From positions 2,914,001 through 2,978,000 of the forward strand of contig NZ_CP018863.1 in the NCBI RefSeq assembly GCF_002849715.1: 64,000 nucleotides of DNA, written 5' to 3'. The notes beneath the pieces were generated by a model that saw only the letters and a program-made list of their open reading frames with translations, ran no database searches and was not told where the DNA came from. The position numbers were made by a program, and so were the translations under genes. The first letter of the stretch is position 1; the number at the start of each line of letters is the position of its first letter. This stretch comes from Arthrobacter crystallopoietes. GTDB lineage: Bacteria > Actinomycetota > Actinomycetes > Actinomycetales > Micrococcaceae. This document shows positions 17,485 to 27,255 of the stretch, piece by piece.

Positions 17485-18542
17485 CGTTGTTCCTTACTGT
17501 CTCCGGAGCCTGGTTCGCCCGGGCGTTCAGTTCCGCCGTCGAGTTCGGTGATATGGCGCCCGATCACGCCTTCGTCCTCTGTGCCGACAACGGACTCCTG
17601 GTCGTGTGAAAGCTGTTCTTCCAGTGCCTCGATACCTTCCGCGTCGCCAAGGTCCACGTCGTGGTGAGCTCCAAGGTAGGCATCGATTACGGCCTGGTCT
17701 TTCATGACGTCCTGAGGCGGGCCTTCGGCAACGATTTTTCCTTCCGCCATAACGACGACCCAGTCGGCAATATGGCGAACCATCTGCATGTCGTGTTCCA
17801 CGAACAGCACCGTCATGCCCTCGGCTTTGAGGTTTTTGACGTGATCCAGCAGCGACTGCGTCAGTGCGGGGTTCACGCCTGCCATCGGCTCGTCCAGCAT
17901 TACCAGCTTCGGCCGCACCATCAGGGCCCGGGCCATCTCCAGTAGCTTGCGCTGGCCGCCGGACAGAGAGGCCGCGTAATCATCCTTCTTCGTATCCAGT
18001 TTGAACTTCTCAAGCAGGCCGTCAGCCTGTCTGGTGATCTCCTTTTCCCGGCTGCTCCACATGCCTTTGAAGAGTGCTTTGCTCAGCCTTTCGCCGGGCT
18101 GGCTGTCCCCGCCGAGACGCATGTTCTCCATCACCGTGAGCTTGCCCATTACCTTGGTGAGCTGGAAGGTGCGGACCATGCCCATGCGGGCAACCTTGTG
18201 GGACGGGACGCCTGCCAGCGAATGGTCGTCGAATTTCCACTCGCCGCTTTGCGGCACGTCGAATCCGGTCAGCAGGTTGAACAGCGTGGTTTTGCCTGCA
18301 CCGTTGGGGCCGATCAACGCGGTGATCTTGTGGCGCGGGACTTCCAGGTATTCGACGTCGACCGCCTTGAGTCCGCCGAAGGTCCGGGTCACGTTCTTGG
18401 CAATCAGGATCGGATCCCGCTTCTTGCAGCCCGGCCCGGTGTCGCCGGCCGCGATGGGCCTGGTATCGGTCATGAATTCGGAGGCTGCATGCTCCGGCGC
18501 ACCGCTCACGGGCGCCGGGACTGCGGTGTTGTTGTCGGTCAT
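17481..18542 (-). CDS. livG: Liv-type ABC transporter ATPase (LivG-like)
   Basis: Second ATPase of the importer. Walker A G-P-N-G-A-G-K-T-T, the signature L-S-G-G-Q-R-K, Walker B V-M-L-D-E-P-M-A-G-V-N-P and the H-loop F-V-E-H-D-M are all present, and the LivG-specific C-terminal V-I-D-A-Y-L-G-A-H-H block is clear. At 353 residues it is about 90 longer than usual. The excess is a disordered N-terminus of about 45 residues, including two cysteine/lysine-rich steps, and an acidic C-terminal tail of about 60. It overlaps livM and livF by 4 bp each. Confidence 0.92.
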   Translation of the reverse strand: MTDNNTAVPAPVSGAPEHAASEFMTDTRPIAAGDTGPGCKKRDPILIAKNVTRTFGGLKAVDVEYLEVPRHKITALIGPNGAGKTTLFNLLTGFDVPQSGEWKFDDHSLAGVPSHKVARMGMVRTFQLTKVMGKLTVMENMRLGGDSQPGERLSKALFKGMWSSREKEITRQADGLLEKFKLDTKKDDYAASLSGGQRKLLEMARALMVRPKLVMLDEPMAGVNPALTQSLLDHVKNLKAEGMTVLFVEHDMQMVRHIADWVVVMAEGKIVAEGPPQDVMKDQAVIDAYLGAHHDVDLGDAEGIEALEEQLSHDQESVVGTEDEGVIGRHITELDGGTERPGEPGSGDSKEQR

Positions 18543-19519
18543 GCGAACGCCAGCTCCTTCTTATTGCCCATGACGCCTTGGGGCCTGAAGATCATCAACA
18601 GCATCAGCGCCGCACCTACCAGAATGTAGCGAAGCTGGCCGGCTTGGGTGGCGGTGAGGAAGGTGATGTAACCGGCCCCGATTGCGCCATAGAGTACGCC
18701 CTGGGTCAGCGAGAGGACCACCCAGAAAATCATGGCGCCGATGACCGGACCGAGTACGGTAGCCATGCCGCCCAGCAGCAGGCAGGTCCACAGGAAGAAC
18801 GTCAGTTCCGTGGCGTAGTTGGCCGGCTGCACGGCGCCGCGCGGTAGCGTGAAGATCATGCCTGCCAATGAACCGAAGATGCCGCCGATGATGAGGGCCT
18901 GCATTTTATAGGAATACACGTTTTTGCCCAGGGAACGGACGGCGTTCTCATCCTCGCGGATGCCCTTGAGCACACGTCCCCAGGGACTCCGCATCAGAAG
19001 CCAGACGATCACGCAGCAGAGGGCGACCACGCCCCAGCCCACGATCCGGATCCACAGGTCCCGCTCGTTAAAGTCCACCAAGCCGAGGTTGTACTGGCCC
19101 GGCGGGATGGGGTTCATGGCGAAGAATCCGCCTTCGAAGGCAGCAAGGCCGTTGGCGGAACCGGTGATAGGGGTGAGTTGGTTGGTGGTGACGATGTAGC
19201 GCAGGATTTCTGCCGCCGCGATCGTCACGATGGCCAGGTAGTCCGCGCGCAGCCGCAGGGTGGGAATGCCGAGCAGTAGTGCGAACAGGACCGAGCCGAT
19301 GAGGGCGATCAGCAGGCCGACGACGAATGGCACGTCCCACAGGATCGTAGGAATGGCGAAGCCGTAGGCACCGACCGCCATGAAGCCGGCCTGGCCGAAG
19401 TTGAGTAGCCCGGAATAGCCGAAGTGTACGGCGAGGCCGAGCGCCGCAAGGGCGTACGCCGCCGTCGTCGGGCTGATGATTTCACCGAAGGCGTTGGCGA
19501 GAATGTTGAGAAAGTCCAT
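18539..19519 (-). CDS. livM: Liv-type ABC transporter permease (LivM-like)
   Basis: Integral membrane permease forming half of the translocation channel. It has 326 residues and about eight to nine hydrophobic segments. The family motif S-G-L-L-N-F-G-Q-A-G-F is near residue 36 and the ATPase-docking loop L-R-A-D-Y-L-A-I-V-T-I-A-A-A-E near 90. A C-terminal R-P-Q-G-V-M-G segment is standard for LivM. It overlaps livG by 4 bp and follows livH by 10 bp, so the four genes form one operon. Confidence 0.92.
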   Translation of the reverse strand: MDFLNILANAFGEIISPTTAAYALAALGLAVHFGYSGLLNFGQAGFMAVGAYGFAIPTILWDVPFVVGLLIALIGSVLFALLLGIPTLRLRADYLAIVTIAAAEILRYIVTTNQLTPITGSANGLAAFEGGFFAMNPIPPGQYNLGLVDFNERDLWIRIVGWGVVALCCVIVWLLMRSPWGRVLKGIREDENAVRSLGKNVYSYKMQALIIGGIFGSLAGMIFTLPRGAVQPANYATELTFFLWTCLLLGGMATVLGPVIGAMIFWVVLSLTQGVLYGAIGAGYITFLTATQAGQLRYILVGAALMLLMIFRPQGVMGNKKELAFA

Positions 19520-19529
19520 ATCGAAGCTC

Positions 19530-20861
19530 CTATCCCACTCGCTCTTTACGGCCCAGAATGCCTTGGGGCCTAAACAGGAGTACGACGATCATGATCAAGA
19601 GGGCGCCAACGTACTTCAGGTCGGCTTCCAGCCAGAGGGTGGACAGCTCAACGAACAGGCCAACGAGCACGGATCCCAGCAGGGCGCCGAAAATGGTACC
19701 GAGACCGCCAAGAACGACGCCGGCAAAGATCAGCAGGAGGATCTGCTGCCCCATATTGAACGTCACGCCCGGCCGGTAGTAGGCCCAGAGGATGCCGCCG
19801 AGGGCTGCCAGCACGCCGCCGGCGGTCCAGACAATCCGGATGACGCGGTCCACATCGATGCCGGATGCTGCGGCCAGGGCCGGGTTGTCGGAAACGGCCC
19901 GCGTGGCCTTGCCCAGCCGCGTCTTGAGCAGCAGCAGACCGATGGCGACGATGACGATGGCGCTGACCACCAGGGACGTCAGGGTGTTGCGGCTGATGGA
20001 GATGGAGCCGAATTCGAGAATAGGGCTGTTGGCGCCGGGCAGTTGCTGGGTGGCACCGCCGAAGAAGAACTGGATGACATAACGGCTGGCGAGGGCGAGA
20101 CCGATGCTGACGATCATCATTGGGATCAGACCCGAGCCACGGCGCCGCAGCGGCTTCCACAGCCACGCATCCTGGGTATAGCCGAAGATGGCTCCGCCGA
20201 CGATCGCCAGGGCAATCGCGAGCCAGACGGGCAGCCCTGCGGCGTTGAAGCCGAAAACGAGCACGGCTCCGAGGGTCACCATCTCGCCGTGGGCGAAGTT
20301 CGTCAGGCCCGTGGTGCCGAAGATCAGGTTCAGCCCGACGGCGGCGAGGGCTAGGAGCAGGCCGAAGCTCAGCCCCGCGATCAGGCGTTCAACCAACTGT
20401 TCCCCGAAGCTCGCGCCTTGGACGACAATGCCTTCGCCGAGCGGGAAAATCGCTGCCGCGTTGGAGGTGTTGGTGAAGGTTACTTCGCGCGGGTTGGGTG
20501 TTCCTTCCGCAAGCTCCACGCCCTCGGGAAAGGTGGTGACATCCACTTCCACTTGATAGGTGCCCCGCTCCGGAACCCCGATGGACCAGGAACCGTTTTC
20601 TCCGGTGAGGGTTTCCCCCGTGAATCCTTCACCCGTCGCGGTGATTCTGACGCCAGACACCGGACCTTGGGCGTTGCGGAGAACACCGCTGATGGTGTCC
20701 CTGAACGGTTCGGCCGGGGCACTCGTCGTTGAGTCCGGTGCCGGGGCGGGCGCAGTAGTGGCAGCCAGCGAGGGCGAGGCGATGAACAGCATTGCCGCTG
20801 TCATTGCCAGAATTGCGAGTAACTTCCCCCAGAGCCGAGCGAGCTTCGGCATAGTTCTCAA
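19530..20861 (-). CDS. livH: Liv-type ABC permease (LivH-like) fused to an N-terminal secreted beta-sandwich domain
   Basis: The C-terminal 290 residues are a normal LivH permease (N-L-I-F-G-T-T-G-L-T-N-F-A-H-G-E-M and a terminal R-P-Q-G-I-L-G). In front of them are a signal-peptide-like segment (about residues 5-33, ending A-S-P-S-L-A), a Thr/Ala/Pro linker, and an about 75-residue carboxypeptidase-regulatory/Ig-like domain (I-S-G-V-L-R-N ... G-S-W-S-I-G-V-P). That domain would sit outside the membrane, where it could contact the binding protein. TTG 20861 is chosen because GGAGG lies 8 nt upstream; ATG 20852 and GTG 20876 are alternatives. It is the first gene of livHMGF. Confidence 0.85.
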   Translation of the reverse strand: MRTMPKLARLWGKLLAILAMTAAMLFIASPSLAATTAPAPAPDSTTSAPAEPFRDTISGVLRNAQGPVSGVRITATGEGFTGETLTGENGSWSIGVPERGTYQVEVDVTTFPEGVELAEGTPNPREVTFTNTSNAAAIFPLGEGIVVQGASFGEQLVERLIAGLSFGLLLALAAVGLNLIFGTTGLTNFAHGEMVTLGAVLVFGFNAAGLPVWLAIALAIVGGAIFGYTQDAWLWKPLRRRGSGLIPMMIVSIGLALASRYVIQFFFGGATQQLPGANSPILEFGSISISRNTLTSLVVSAIVIVAIGLLLLKTRLGKATRAVSDNPALAAASGIDVDRVIRIVWTAGGVLAALGGILWAYYRPGVTFNMGQQILLLIFAGVVLGGLGTIFGALLGSVLVGLFVELSTLWLEADLKYVGALLIMIVVLLFRPQGILGRKERVG

Positions 20862-20922
20862 AATACAAACCTCCACAGTGTGGGGTGGCCCGACGTTTTT
20901 GCGGCAGGCAGCTGACGTCGCC

Positions 20923-20938
20923 TGTGATCTCTATCACG
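20923..20938. promoter_or_regulatory. Candidate CRP/GlxR-type operator upstream of livHMGF
   Basis: TGTGATCTCTATCACG matches the CRP-family pattern TGTGA-N6-TCACA with one mismatch. It lies 62-77 bp upstream of the livH start. No CRP-family gene is in the window. Confidence 0.45.
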
Positions 20939-21096
20939 GACGTGTCGTTTATGTTACTCGCGGAATTCGTTCAGCATGTTGCGAAATGCTTGCTTTTCAT
21001 CGCAATCGGATAACACTTCTGCAGGTTTGGTGAAACGAAGCTGCCTGAAGGGCATCGAGGAGGTTGGAGAAGAAACCGGAGAACGCGGACTTCAGC

Positions 21097-21453
21097 TCAG
21101 AGGTAAAGCCCGGTGCTCTTGTCCTGCTCTTCCGGTTCGGCCACCGCGTGGATGTCGCGCTCGCGCAGCAGCACGTAGTCCGTGGCGTTGACTTCCACCT
21201 CGGCGCGGTCCTCCGGATCGAACAGCACCTTGTCGCCGACGCTGACCTGGCGAACGTGAGGGCCTGCGGCGACGACGGCGGCCCAGGCCAGGCGCTTACC
21301 CATGGCGGCGGTCGCCGGGATCACGATGCCGGATGAAGAACGGCGCTCGCTGCTGTCCTTGTCCAGCGCAACAAGAATGCGGTCATGAAGCATCCGCAGG
21401 GGCAGCTTGGTTGCGGGCGTGCGGCTGGAGGAGGAATCGGGGCGCGTGGTCAC
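21097..21453 (-). CDS. GroES-like (Cpn10) co-chaperonin, stand-alone
   Basis: A 118-residue protein with the chaperonin-10 fold: L-R-M-L-H-D-R-I-L-V-A-L-D near residue 18, a mobile-loop region S-S-E-R-R-S-S-S-G-I-V-I-P, then V-V-A-A-G-P and S-V-G-D-K-V-L-F-D-P. There is a basic/serine-rich N-terminal extension of about 15 residues and a divergent tail. No groEL is adjacent, so it may be a paralogue rather than the housekeeping GroES. The GTG start has TAGAAT at 21465-21460 ending 6 nt upstream and no Shine-Dalgarno sequence, so it is probably leaderless. Confidence 0.8.
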   Translation of the reverse strand: MTTRPDSSSSRTPATKLPLRMLHDRILVALDKDSSERRSSSGIVIPATAAMGKRLAWAAVVAAGPHVRQVSVGDKVLFDPEDRAEVEVNATDYVLLRERDIHAVAEPEEQDKSTGLYL

Positions 21454-21657
21454 CCCAGTATTCTAGCCATGGCACCGGCTTGCGCCGAGCCGAGCGGCCG
21501 GGAGTCATCGCAGGTCCGCGGCCGCTGAACCCCCATTCGGCCGGCCGAAGCGAATGATCCGGTTAATTTTCACAGCTCGGGATAAATTTCGGGCCTTCAA
21601 ACGTTGTGATTGGTAGGGTTTAGTCAGCTCGTACCCCCTAGATGGAGGACAACAACA

Positions 21658-22500
21658 ATGGCCATGGGTGGAAATCCGGTCTTCAATAATCCAAATGCGT
21701 TCCGCAGCCAGCCGCAGCGCTCGGCGAACGCCGGCTCGGCCATGCTCGCGGGCCAGTCGCAAATGTCCAGCCAGCAGCTCAATGAGCTGTACAACCAGCC
21801 GTCGGCCGGTCCCGCACAGACCGGGCGGATGACCTACGACGACGTCATCATGAAGACCATGGCCTGCCTGGCCCTGGTCCTCGCCGGTGCCGCCGTCGGT
21901 TGGATGATCCCGGCCCTGATGATTCCGGGCATGCTCGTCGGCCTGGTACTGGGCCTGGTAAACGCCTTCAAGAAGGAGCCGTCCAAGGCCCTGATCCTGG
22001 CGTACGCCGGAGCCGAGGGCGTGTTTGTCGGCGGCCTGTCCATGGTGCTCGACTCGATGTACCCCGGCGTCGCACCTCAGGCAGTGCTCGGCACGGTCTG
22101 CGTGTTTGCCGTAACCCTGCTCCTCTTCAAAAGCGGCAAGGTGCGCGCGACTCCGAAGGCGATGAAGTTCTTCATGATCGCCATCATCGGCTACGCGGTG
22201 TTCTCCCTGGTCAACCTGGGCCTGCAGATGTTCGGCGTGATGGACACCCCGTGGGGCGTCCGCGGCATCGAAATCAACATCATGGGCATCGGCATTCCCC
22301 TCGGCGTGATCATCGGCCTGTTCGCCATCGGTCTGGCCGCGTTCTCGCTGATCATGGACTTCACCTCCATTGAGCAGGGCGTCCGCGCCGGTGTGGACCG
22401 CAAGTACTCCTGGACAGCCGCGTTCGGCCTGACCGTGACGCTGATCTGGCTGTACGTGGAGATCCTGCGCCTGCTCGCGATCCTTCGCGGCACTGAGTAG
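21658..22500 (+). CDS. Bax inhibitor-1/YccA family membrane protein
   Basis: An integral membrane protein of the BI-1/YccA family (280 residues), with seven predicted hydrophobic segments between residues 65 and 275 after a Gln/Asn/Ser-rich cytoplasmic N-terminus. Family members act in ion (often calcium) leak or membrane-protease regulation; its role here is unknown. ATG 21658 is chosen because GGAGG (21644-21648) is 9 nt upstream; the longer in-frame ATG at 21610 lacks one. It is monocistronic, flanked by promoter space and a terminator. Confidence 0.88.
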   Translation: MAMGGNPVFNNPNAFRSQPQRSANAGSAMLAGQSQMSSQQLNELYNQPSAGPAQTGRMTYDDVIMKTMACLALVLAGAAVGWMIPALMIPGMLVGLVLGLVNAFKKEPSKALILAYAGAEGVFVGGLSMVLDSMYPGVAPQAVLGTVCVFAVTLLLFKSGKVRATPKAMKFFMIAIIGYAVFSLVNLGLQMFGVMDTPWGVRGIEINIMGIGIPLGVIIGLFAIGLAAFSLIMDFTSIEQGVRAGVDRKYSWTAAFGLTVTLIWLYVEILRLLAILRGTE

Positions 22501-22523
22501 CAGCACATTCCCTAGTTCGACCG

Positions 22524-22552
22524 CAGGGTCCCGGCAGCAATGCCGGGGCCTG
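22524..22552. terminator. Terminator between the BI-1 gene and galK
   Basis: GGTCCCGGCA (22527-22536) pairs with TGCCGGGGCC (22541-22550) around a GCAA tetraloop, extendable with a bulge to 22524-22552. It lies between converging genes and is followed by TTGCGTTT. Confidence 0.7.
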
Positions 22553-22584
22553 TTGCGTTTAACAGGCAGATTAGCGGGCGGCGG

Positions 22585-23747
22585 TCAGGCCACCCGCCGG
22601 GCGCCGTCCGCCGGGGCAACCGGAAACACATCGGGCTGCTTTAATCCGGCCATCCGGAAAGAATTGACGACGGCGGCGCCCACCTTTTCTGCCGCTTCTT
22701 CCGGTACCAGGGCGATGGCCGAGCCGCCGAATCCGCCTCCCGTCATCCGCGCACCCAAGGCGCCGTGCTGCAGTGCGGTGTCCACGGCCAGATCCAGCTC
22801 GGCACAGGACACCTCGTAGTCATCGCGCAGAGAGACATGGCTGGCCGTTAAGAGGTCGCCGATGGCTGCCGGCCCGGATGCTTGGCCTTTTGACGTCAGC
22901 AGGTGGGCTGTCTCCAGTACTCGCTGGTTCTCGGTGACGACGTGCCGCACCCGGCGGAACGTTGTTTGGTCCAACCGGCCTCGTGCCTCCGGAAGCATCC
23001 CTTCCTCCACATCGCGCAGGGAGTCCACGCCCAGGGCTTCGACGGCTCGGGCGCAGTCGGCGCGCCGTGCGGAATACCCGCCGCTGGCGTGCGAGTGCGA
23101 GACTTTCGTGTCGACCACCAGCAGCTGCAGTCCCGCCTCGCGCAGCGGCAGGGGGACCGGCTGGGTTGCCAGACTGCGGCAATCAAGGAGCAGGGCATGG
23201 TCGCCGCGGCCCAAGAGGGAAGCCGTCTGGTCGAGAATGCCGGTTGGCGCACCCGCCATCTCGTTCTCGGCCTGCCGGCAGATCTGGACCAGCTCCGGCG
23301 GCTCGAAGCCGGCGCCCAGCAGATCGTTGAGGGCAACGGCCACGGAGCATTCCAGCGCTGCCGACGACGAGAGTCCGGCCCCGATGGGAACATCGGACCC
23401 GAGTTGCAGCTCCAGGCCGGGAATCTCGACGCCGCGCTGGGCGAAGGCCCACACGACGCCGAGCGGATAGGCCGCCCAACCCGTCACGGCGCCGGGCGAG
23501 ATATCAGCGGCAGCCAACGTCACGTCGTCGTACGCAGTATCCAGCGCGGTGGCGCGGACGGTTGAATCGTTCCGCAGGGAAACCGCGGCGAGGGTGGAGC
23601 GGTCGATGGCCAGCGGAAGGGCAAAGCCAAGGTTGTAATCGGTATGCTCGCCGATGAGATTGACGCGGCCCGGGGCGGCCCAGATGCCGTCGGGAGCGTG
23701 GCCGAAGCGTCGGGTGAAGGCATCCGCAGCGGCGGTGGTGCGGCAGG

Positions 23748-23751
<4 letters not shown>
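22585..23751 (-). CDS. galK: Galactokinase
   Basis: ATP-dependent phosphorylation of galactose at C1 (Leloir pathway). It is a GHMP kinase of 388 residues: the galactokinase signature G-R-V-N-L-I-G-E-H-T-D-Y-N is at 28-40, the ATP-binding P-I-G-A-G-L-S-S-S-A-A-L-E near 120, and M-T-G-G-G-F-G-G-S-A near 345. Its ATG overlaps the galT stop (ATGA), so galT and galK are coupled. A divergent aldose epimerase gene upstream of galT completes a galactose-use cluster; galE is not in the window. Confidence 0.95.
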
Positions 23752-24854
<1,103 letters not shown>

Positions 24855-24881
24855 GGCGGCTCCTGAGGATGCATTCTCCGG

Positions 24882-24887
24882 TACGTT
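24882..24887 (+). promoter_or_regulatory. -10 element (TACGTT) of leaderless aldose epimerase transcript
   Basis: TACGTT ends 6 nt before ATG 24894; no Shine-Dalgarno sequence is present. The 39-bp galT/epimerase divergent spacer must hold both promoters. Confidence 0.5.
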
Positions 24888-24893
24888 TTAGCT

Positions 24894-25829
24894 ATGAGCC
24901 ACCCTACCTTTGCCACCGGTGAACAGTTCGAGATTGTCCGCGGAGACTCACGCGCCGTCATTACGGAACTCGCAGCCTGCCTGCGGTTGTTCGAGAAGAA
25001 CTCCGTGCAACTGACCGAGACTTTCGGCGACGACCAGATTCCGCCGGGAGCTGTAGGGGTCCTGCTGGCGCCGTGGCCCAACCGGGTGGACAAAGCCGTC
25101 TGGATGCTCAACGGCAAGGAACAAAAGCTGGACATCACGGAGCTCAAGCGCGGCCACGCCACCCACGGGCTGCTGCGGAACGCCGGTTACCGCAAGGTGG
25201 AACATACCGAATCCGCCGTTTCGCTGGAGGCCGCGATCTTCCCGCAGCACGGATATCCGTTCCACCTCACCCACCGCGTCCGCTACGAACTGGATAACGA
25301 CGGCGACCTGCAGGTCACGCAGTCGCTGGTCAACCATTCGGCGGAGGCCGCGCCCGTGGCACTCGGCGCGCATCCCTACATACGGCTCGGCAGCGAGGAC
25401 ACCTCGGGCCTGACGCTGACGGTCCCCGGTCAGACGTACCTGATCACGGACGAGACACTAATTCCCCGGGACAAAGCCGCCGCCGCAGATGGGATGGACC
25501 TGCGTGCCGGACGAGAGGTGGGCTCGCTGGACATGGACTGTGCCTACACCGATCTGGTTCCAGCTGCCAGCGGCCGGGTGGAGAGCACCTTGAGCGCCCC
25601 GGACGGCAGATCCGTGACGTTGTGGCAGGACGAAACATTCCCCTACACGCATGTGTTCGTGACCGACAAGTACCCGGGACGGGCGCAGGCGGTGGCCATT
25701 GAACCGATGACGGCACCCGCAAATGCGTTCAACTCCGGGGATGGCCTCATCTGGCTGGAGCCCGGCGCCGAATTCGGCGGCAGCTGGGGCATCAGCGCCG
25801 AGGTCCGTCCGACGAATGTCCGGGCGTGA
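24894..25829 (+). CDS. Aldose 1-epimerase family protein
   Basis: Mutarotase-family enzyme interconverting alpha and beta anomers, fitting the adjacent galT-galK genes. It is 311 residues of mostly beta structure: G-A-V-G-V-L-L-A-P-W-P-N-R-V near residue 45, H-A-T-H-G-L-L-R-N near 85 (substrate-binding His), A-L-G-A-H-P-Y near 160 (catalytic His), and a C-terminal W-L-E-P-G-A-E-F glutamate as the general base. This is the actinobacterial short type rather than classical GalM. Confidence 0.88.
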   Translation: MSHPTFATGEQFEIVRGDSRAVITELAACLRLFEKNSVQLTETFGDDQIPPGAVGVLLAPWPNRVDKAVWMLNGKEQKLDITELKRGHATHGLLRNAGYRKVEHTESAVSLEAAIFPQHGYPFHLTHRVRYELDNDGDLQVTQSLVNHSAEAAPVALGAHPYIRLGSEDTSGLTLTVPGQTYLITDETLIPRDKAAAADGMDLRAGREVGSLDMDCAYTDLVPAASGRVESTLSAPDGRSVTLWQDETFPYTHVFVTDKYPGRAQAVAIEPMTAPANAFNSGDGLIWLEPGAEFGGSWGISAEVRPTNVRA

Positions 25830-25848
25830 ATATGAAACTATTGAGACT

Positions 25849-27255
25849 ATGACCCGGCCCTTTCCCGACAACCGTCCACCGGCCGCCGGTCCGCGCGCCG
25901 GAACCGGTGGTGCGCACCATGTCCGCGAGGACGTGCCGTACGCCCTGAGGATCAGTGCTGCCTGGGCCTGGCGGCTCGGATTGATCATTGTGGTGATCGG
26001 GGTGCTGATCTGGCTGCTCAGCTACATTTCGCTGATCATCATCCCGCTGATGGTCGCCGCCCTGCTGGCGGGCCTGCTCCAGCCCGTGGTCCGGTTCCTC
26101 CATAAGGCCAAAGTGCCCGGCGGCCTGGCCGTCGCCATCACGATCCTGGGTTTCCTGGGACTGATGGGCGGGGCGTTGTCCCTGGTGGGGCGCCAGCTGT
26201 TCTTCGGCTTCCGCGAGCTGTGGGACCAGGCGCTTGAAGGCGTGCGGCAGATCCAGGGCTGGCTGACCGACGGCCCCTTGGCGCTGACCTCGGCCCAGCT
26301 GAACGACTACATCAACGAGCTGCTTGACCAGCTGCAGAACAACAGCAGCGCCATCCTCTCCAGCGCCCTCTCCGTCGGTTCCACCGCCGGCCACCTCGTG
26401 ACCGGTCTGCTGCTGGCAATTTTCGCGCTGATCTTCTTCCTGCTCGACGGCGAGCGGATCTGGATGTTCGTCGTCGGGCTGCTGCCGAAGCGCGCCCGAG
26501 CGGCAAGTAACGGTGCCGGCCGCAGGGGCTGGTACTCGCTGGTCCAGTACATCCGCGTCCAGGTATTCGTGGCGTTCGTGGACGCCGTCGGCATTGGGGC
26601 CGGCGCGGCCATCATCGGCGTTCCACTCGCGCTGCCATTGAGCGTGCTGGTGTTCATCGGCTCCTTCATCCCGATTGTCGGTGCCCTGGTCACCGGGTTC
26701 GTGGCGGTGCTGCTGGCCCTGGTCGCCAACGGCTGGGTCAACGCGCTGATCATGCTGGCCATCGTGCTGGGCGTCCAGCAACTGGAAAGCCACGTCCTCC
26801 AGCCACTGATCATGGGCAAGGCCGTATCCCTGCATCCGCTGGCCGTGGTGATTGCCGTGGCCGGCGGCACCATGGTGGCCGGCATCCCCGGTGCGCTCTT
26901 CGCCGTTCCCCTGCTCGCCATCGTCAACACGGTAGTGAAGTACATAGCGGGCCGGGACTGGGAACATGACCCCGCAGTCGGCGGGCAGCAGCGGCGCACG
27001 GAACCGCTGGCCGAGCCGCCGGGCACGAAAGGTGCACGCGGCGCCGGAGGTTCGGCACCGGAAAGCGATGACGCGTCCGGGGACACCGCGAAGAACGATG
27101 CCGGGGCCGCCGCAACGCAGGGGACTGCGGTGAAACCTGATGCCAGGGACGGGACTGCACAGGGCACCGCCGTCGAGAATACGAAGCCCGAAAAGACTGA
27201 AGCTGGGGAACCGGGCGGTACTGCCCCCGAGGATAGGAACGAACTGCGCAAATGA
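25849..27255 (+). CDS. AI-2E family transporter (PerM/TqsA-like)
   Basis: A polytopic membrane protein of the AI-2E transporter superfamily, possibly an exporter or ion-coupled transporter; the signal-molecule role of the name is not implied. Hydrophobic segments lie at about residues 40-80, 95-120 and 195-370. The family block P-L-A-L-P-L-S-V-L-V-F-I-G-S-F-I-P-I-V-G and the Q-Q-L-E-S-H-V-L-Q-P-L-I-M-G motif are clear. The last 85 residues are a Gly/Ala/Thr-rich disordered tail. The start is uncertain: ATG 25849 (used here) avoids overlap, while ATG 25816 overlaps the upstream gene. The stop overlaps ilvA. Confidence 0.85.
   Translation: MTRPFPDNRPPAAGPRAGTGGAHHVREDVPYALRISAAWAWRLGLIIVVIGVLIWLLSYISLIIIPLMVAALLAGLLQPVVRFLHKAKVPGGLAVAITILGFLGLMGGALSLVGRQLFFGFRELWDQALEGVRQIQGWLTDGPLALTSAQLNDYINELLDQLQNNSSAILSSALSVGSTAGHLVTGLLLAIFALIFFLLDGERIWMFVVGLLPKRARAASNGAGRRGWYSLVQYIRVQVFVAFVDAVGIGAGAAIIGVPLALPLSVLVFIGSFIPIVGALVTGFVAVLLALVANGWVNALIMLAIVLGVQQLESHVLQPLIMGKAVSLHPLAVVIAVAGGTMVAGIPGALFAVPLLAIVNTVVKYIAGRDWEHDPAVGGQQRRTEPLAEPPGTKGARGAGGSAPESDDASGDTAKNDAGAAATQGTAVKPDARDGTAQGTAVENTKPEKTEAGEPGGTAPEDRNELRK

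Noticed and set aside
20945..20985. GlnR-like AC-N9-AC on the minus strand upstream of livH
   Set aside because: Only the AC-N9-AC core matches; the flanking GTnAC/GnAAC positions do not, so it is too weak to call.
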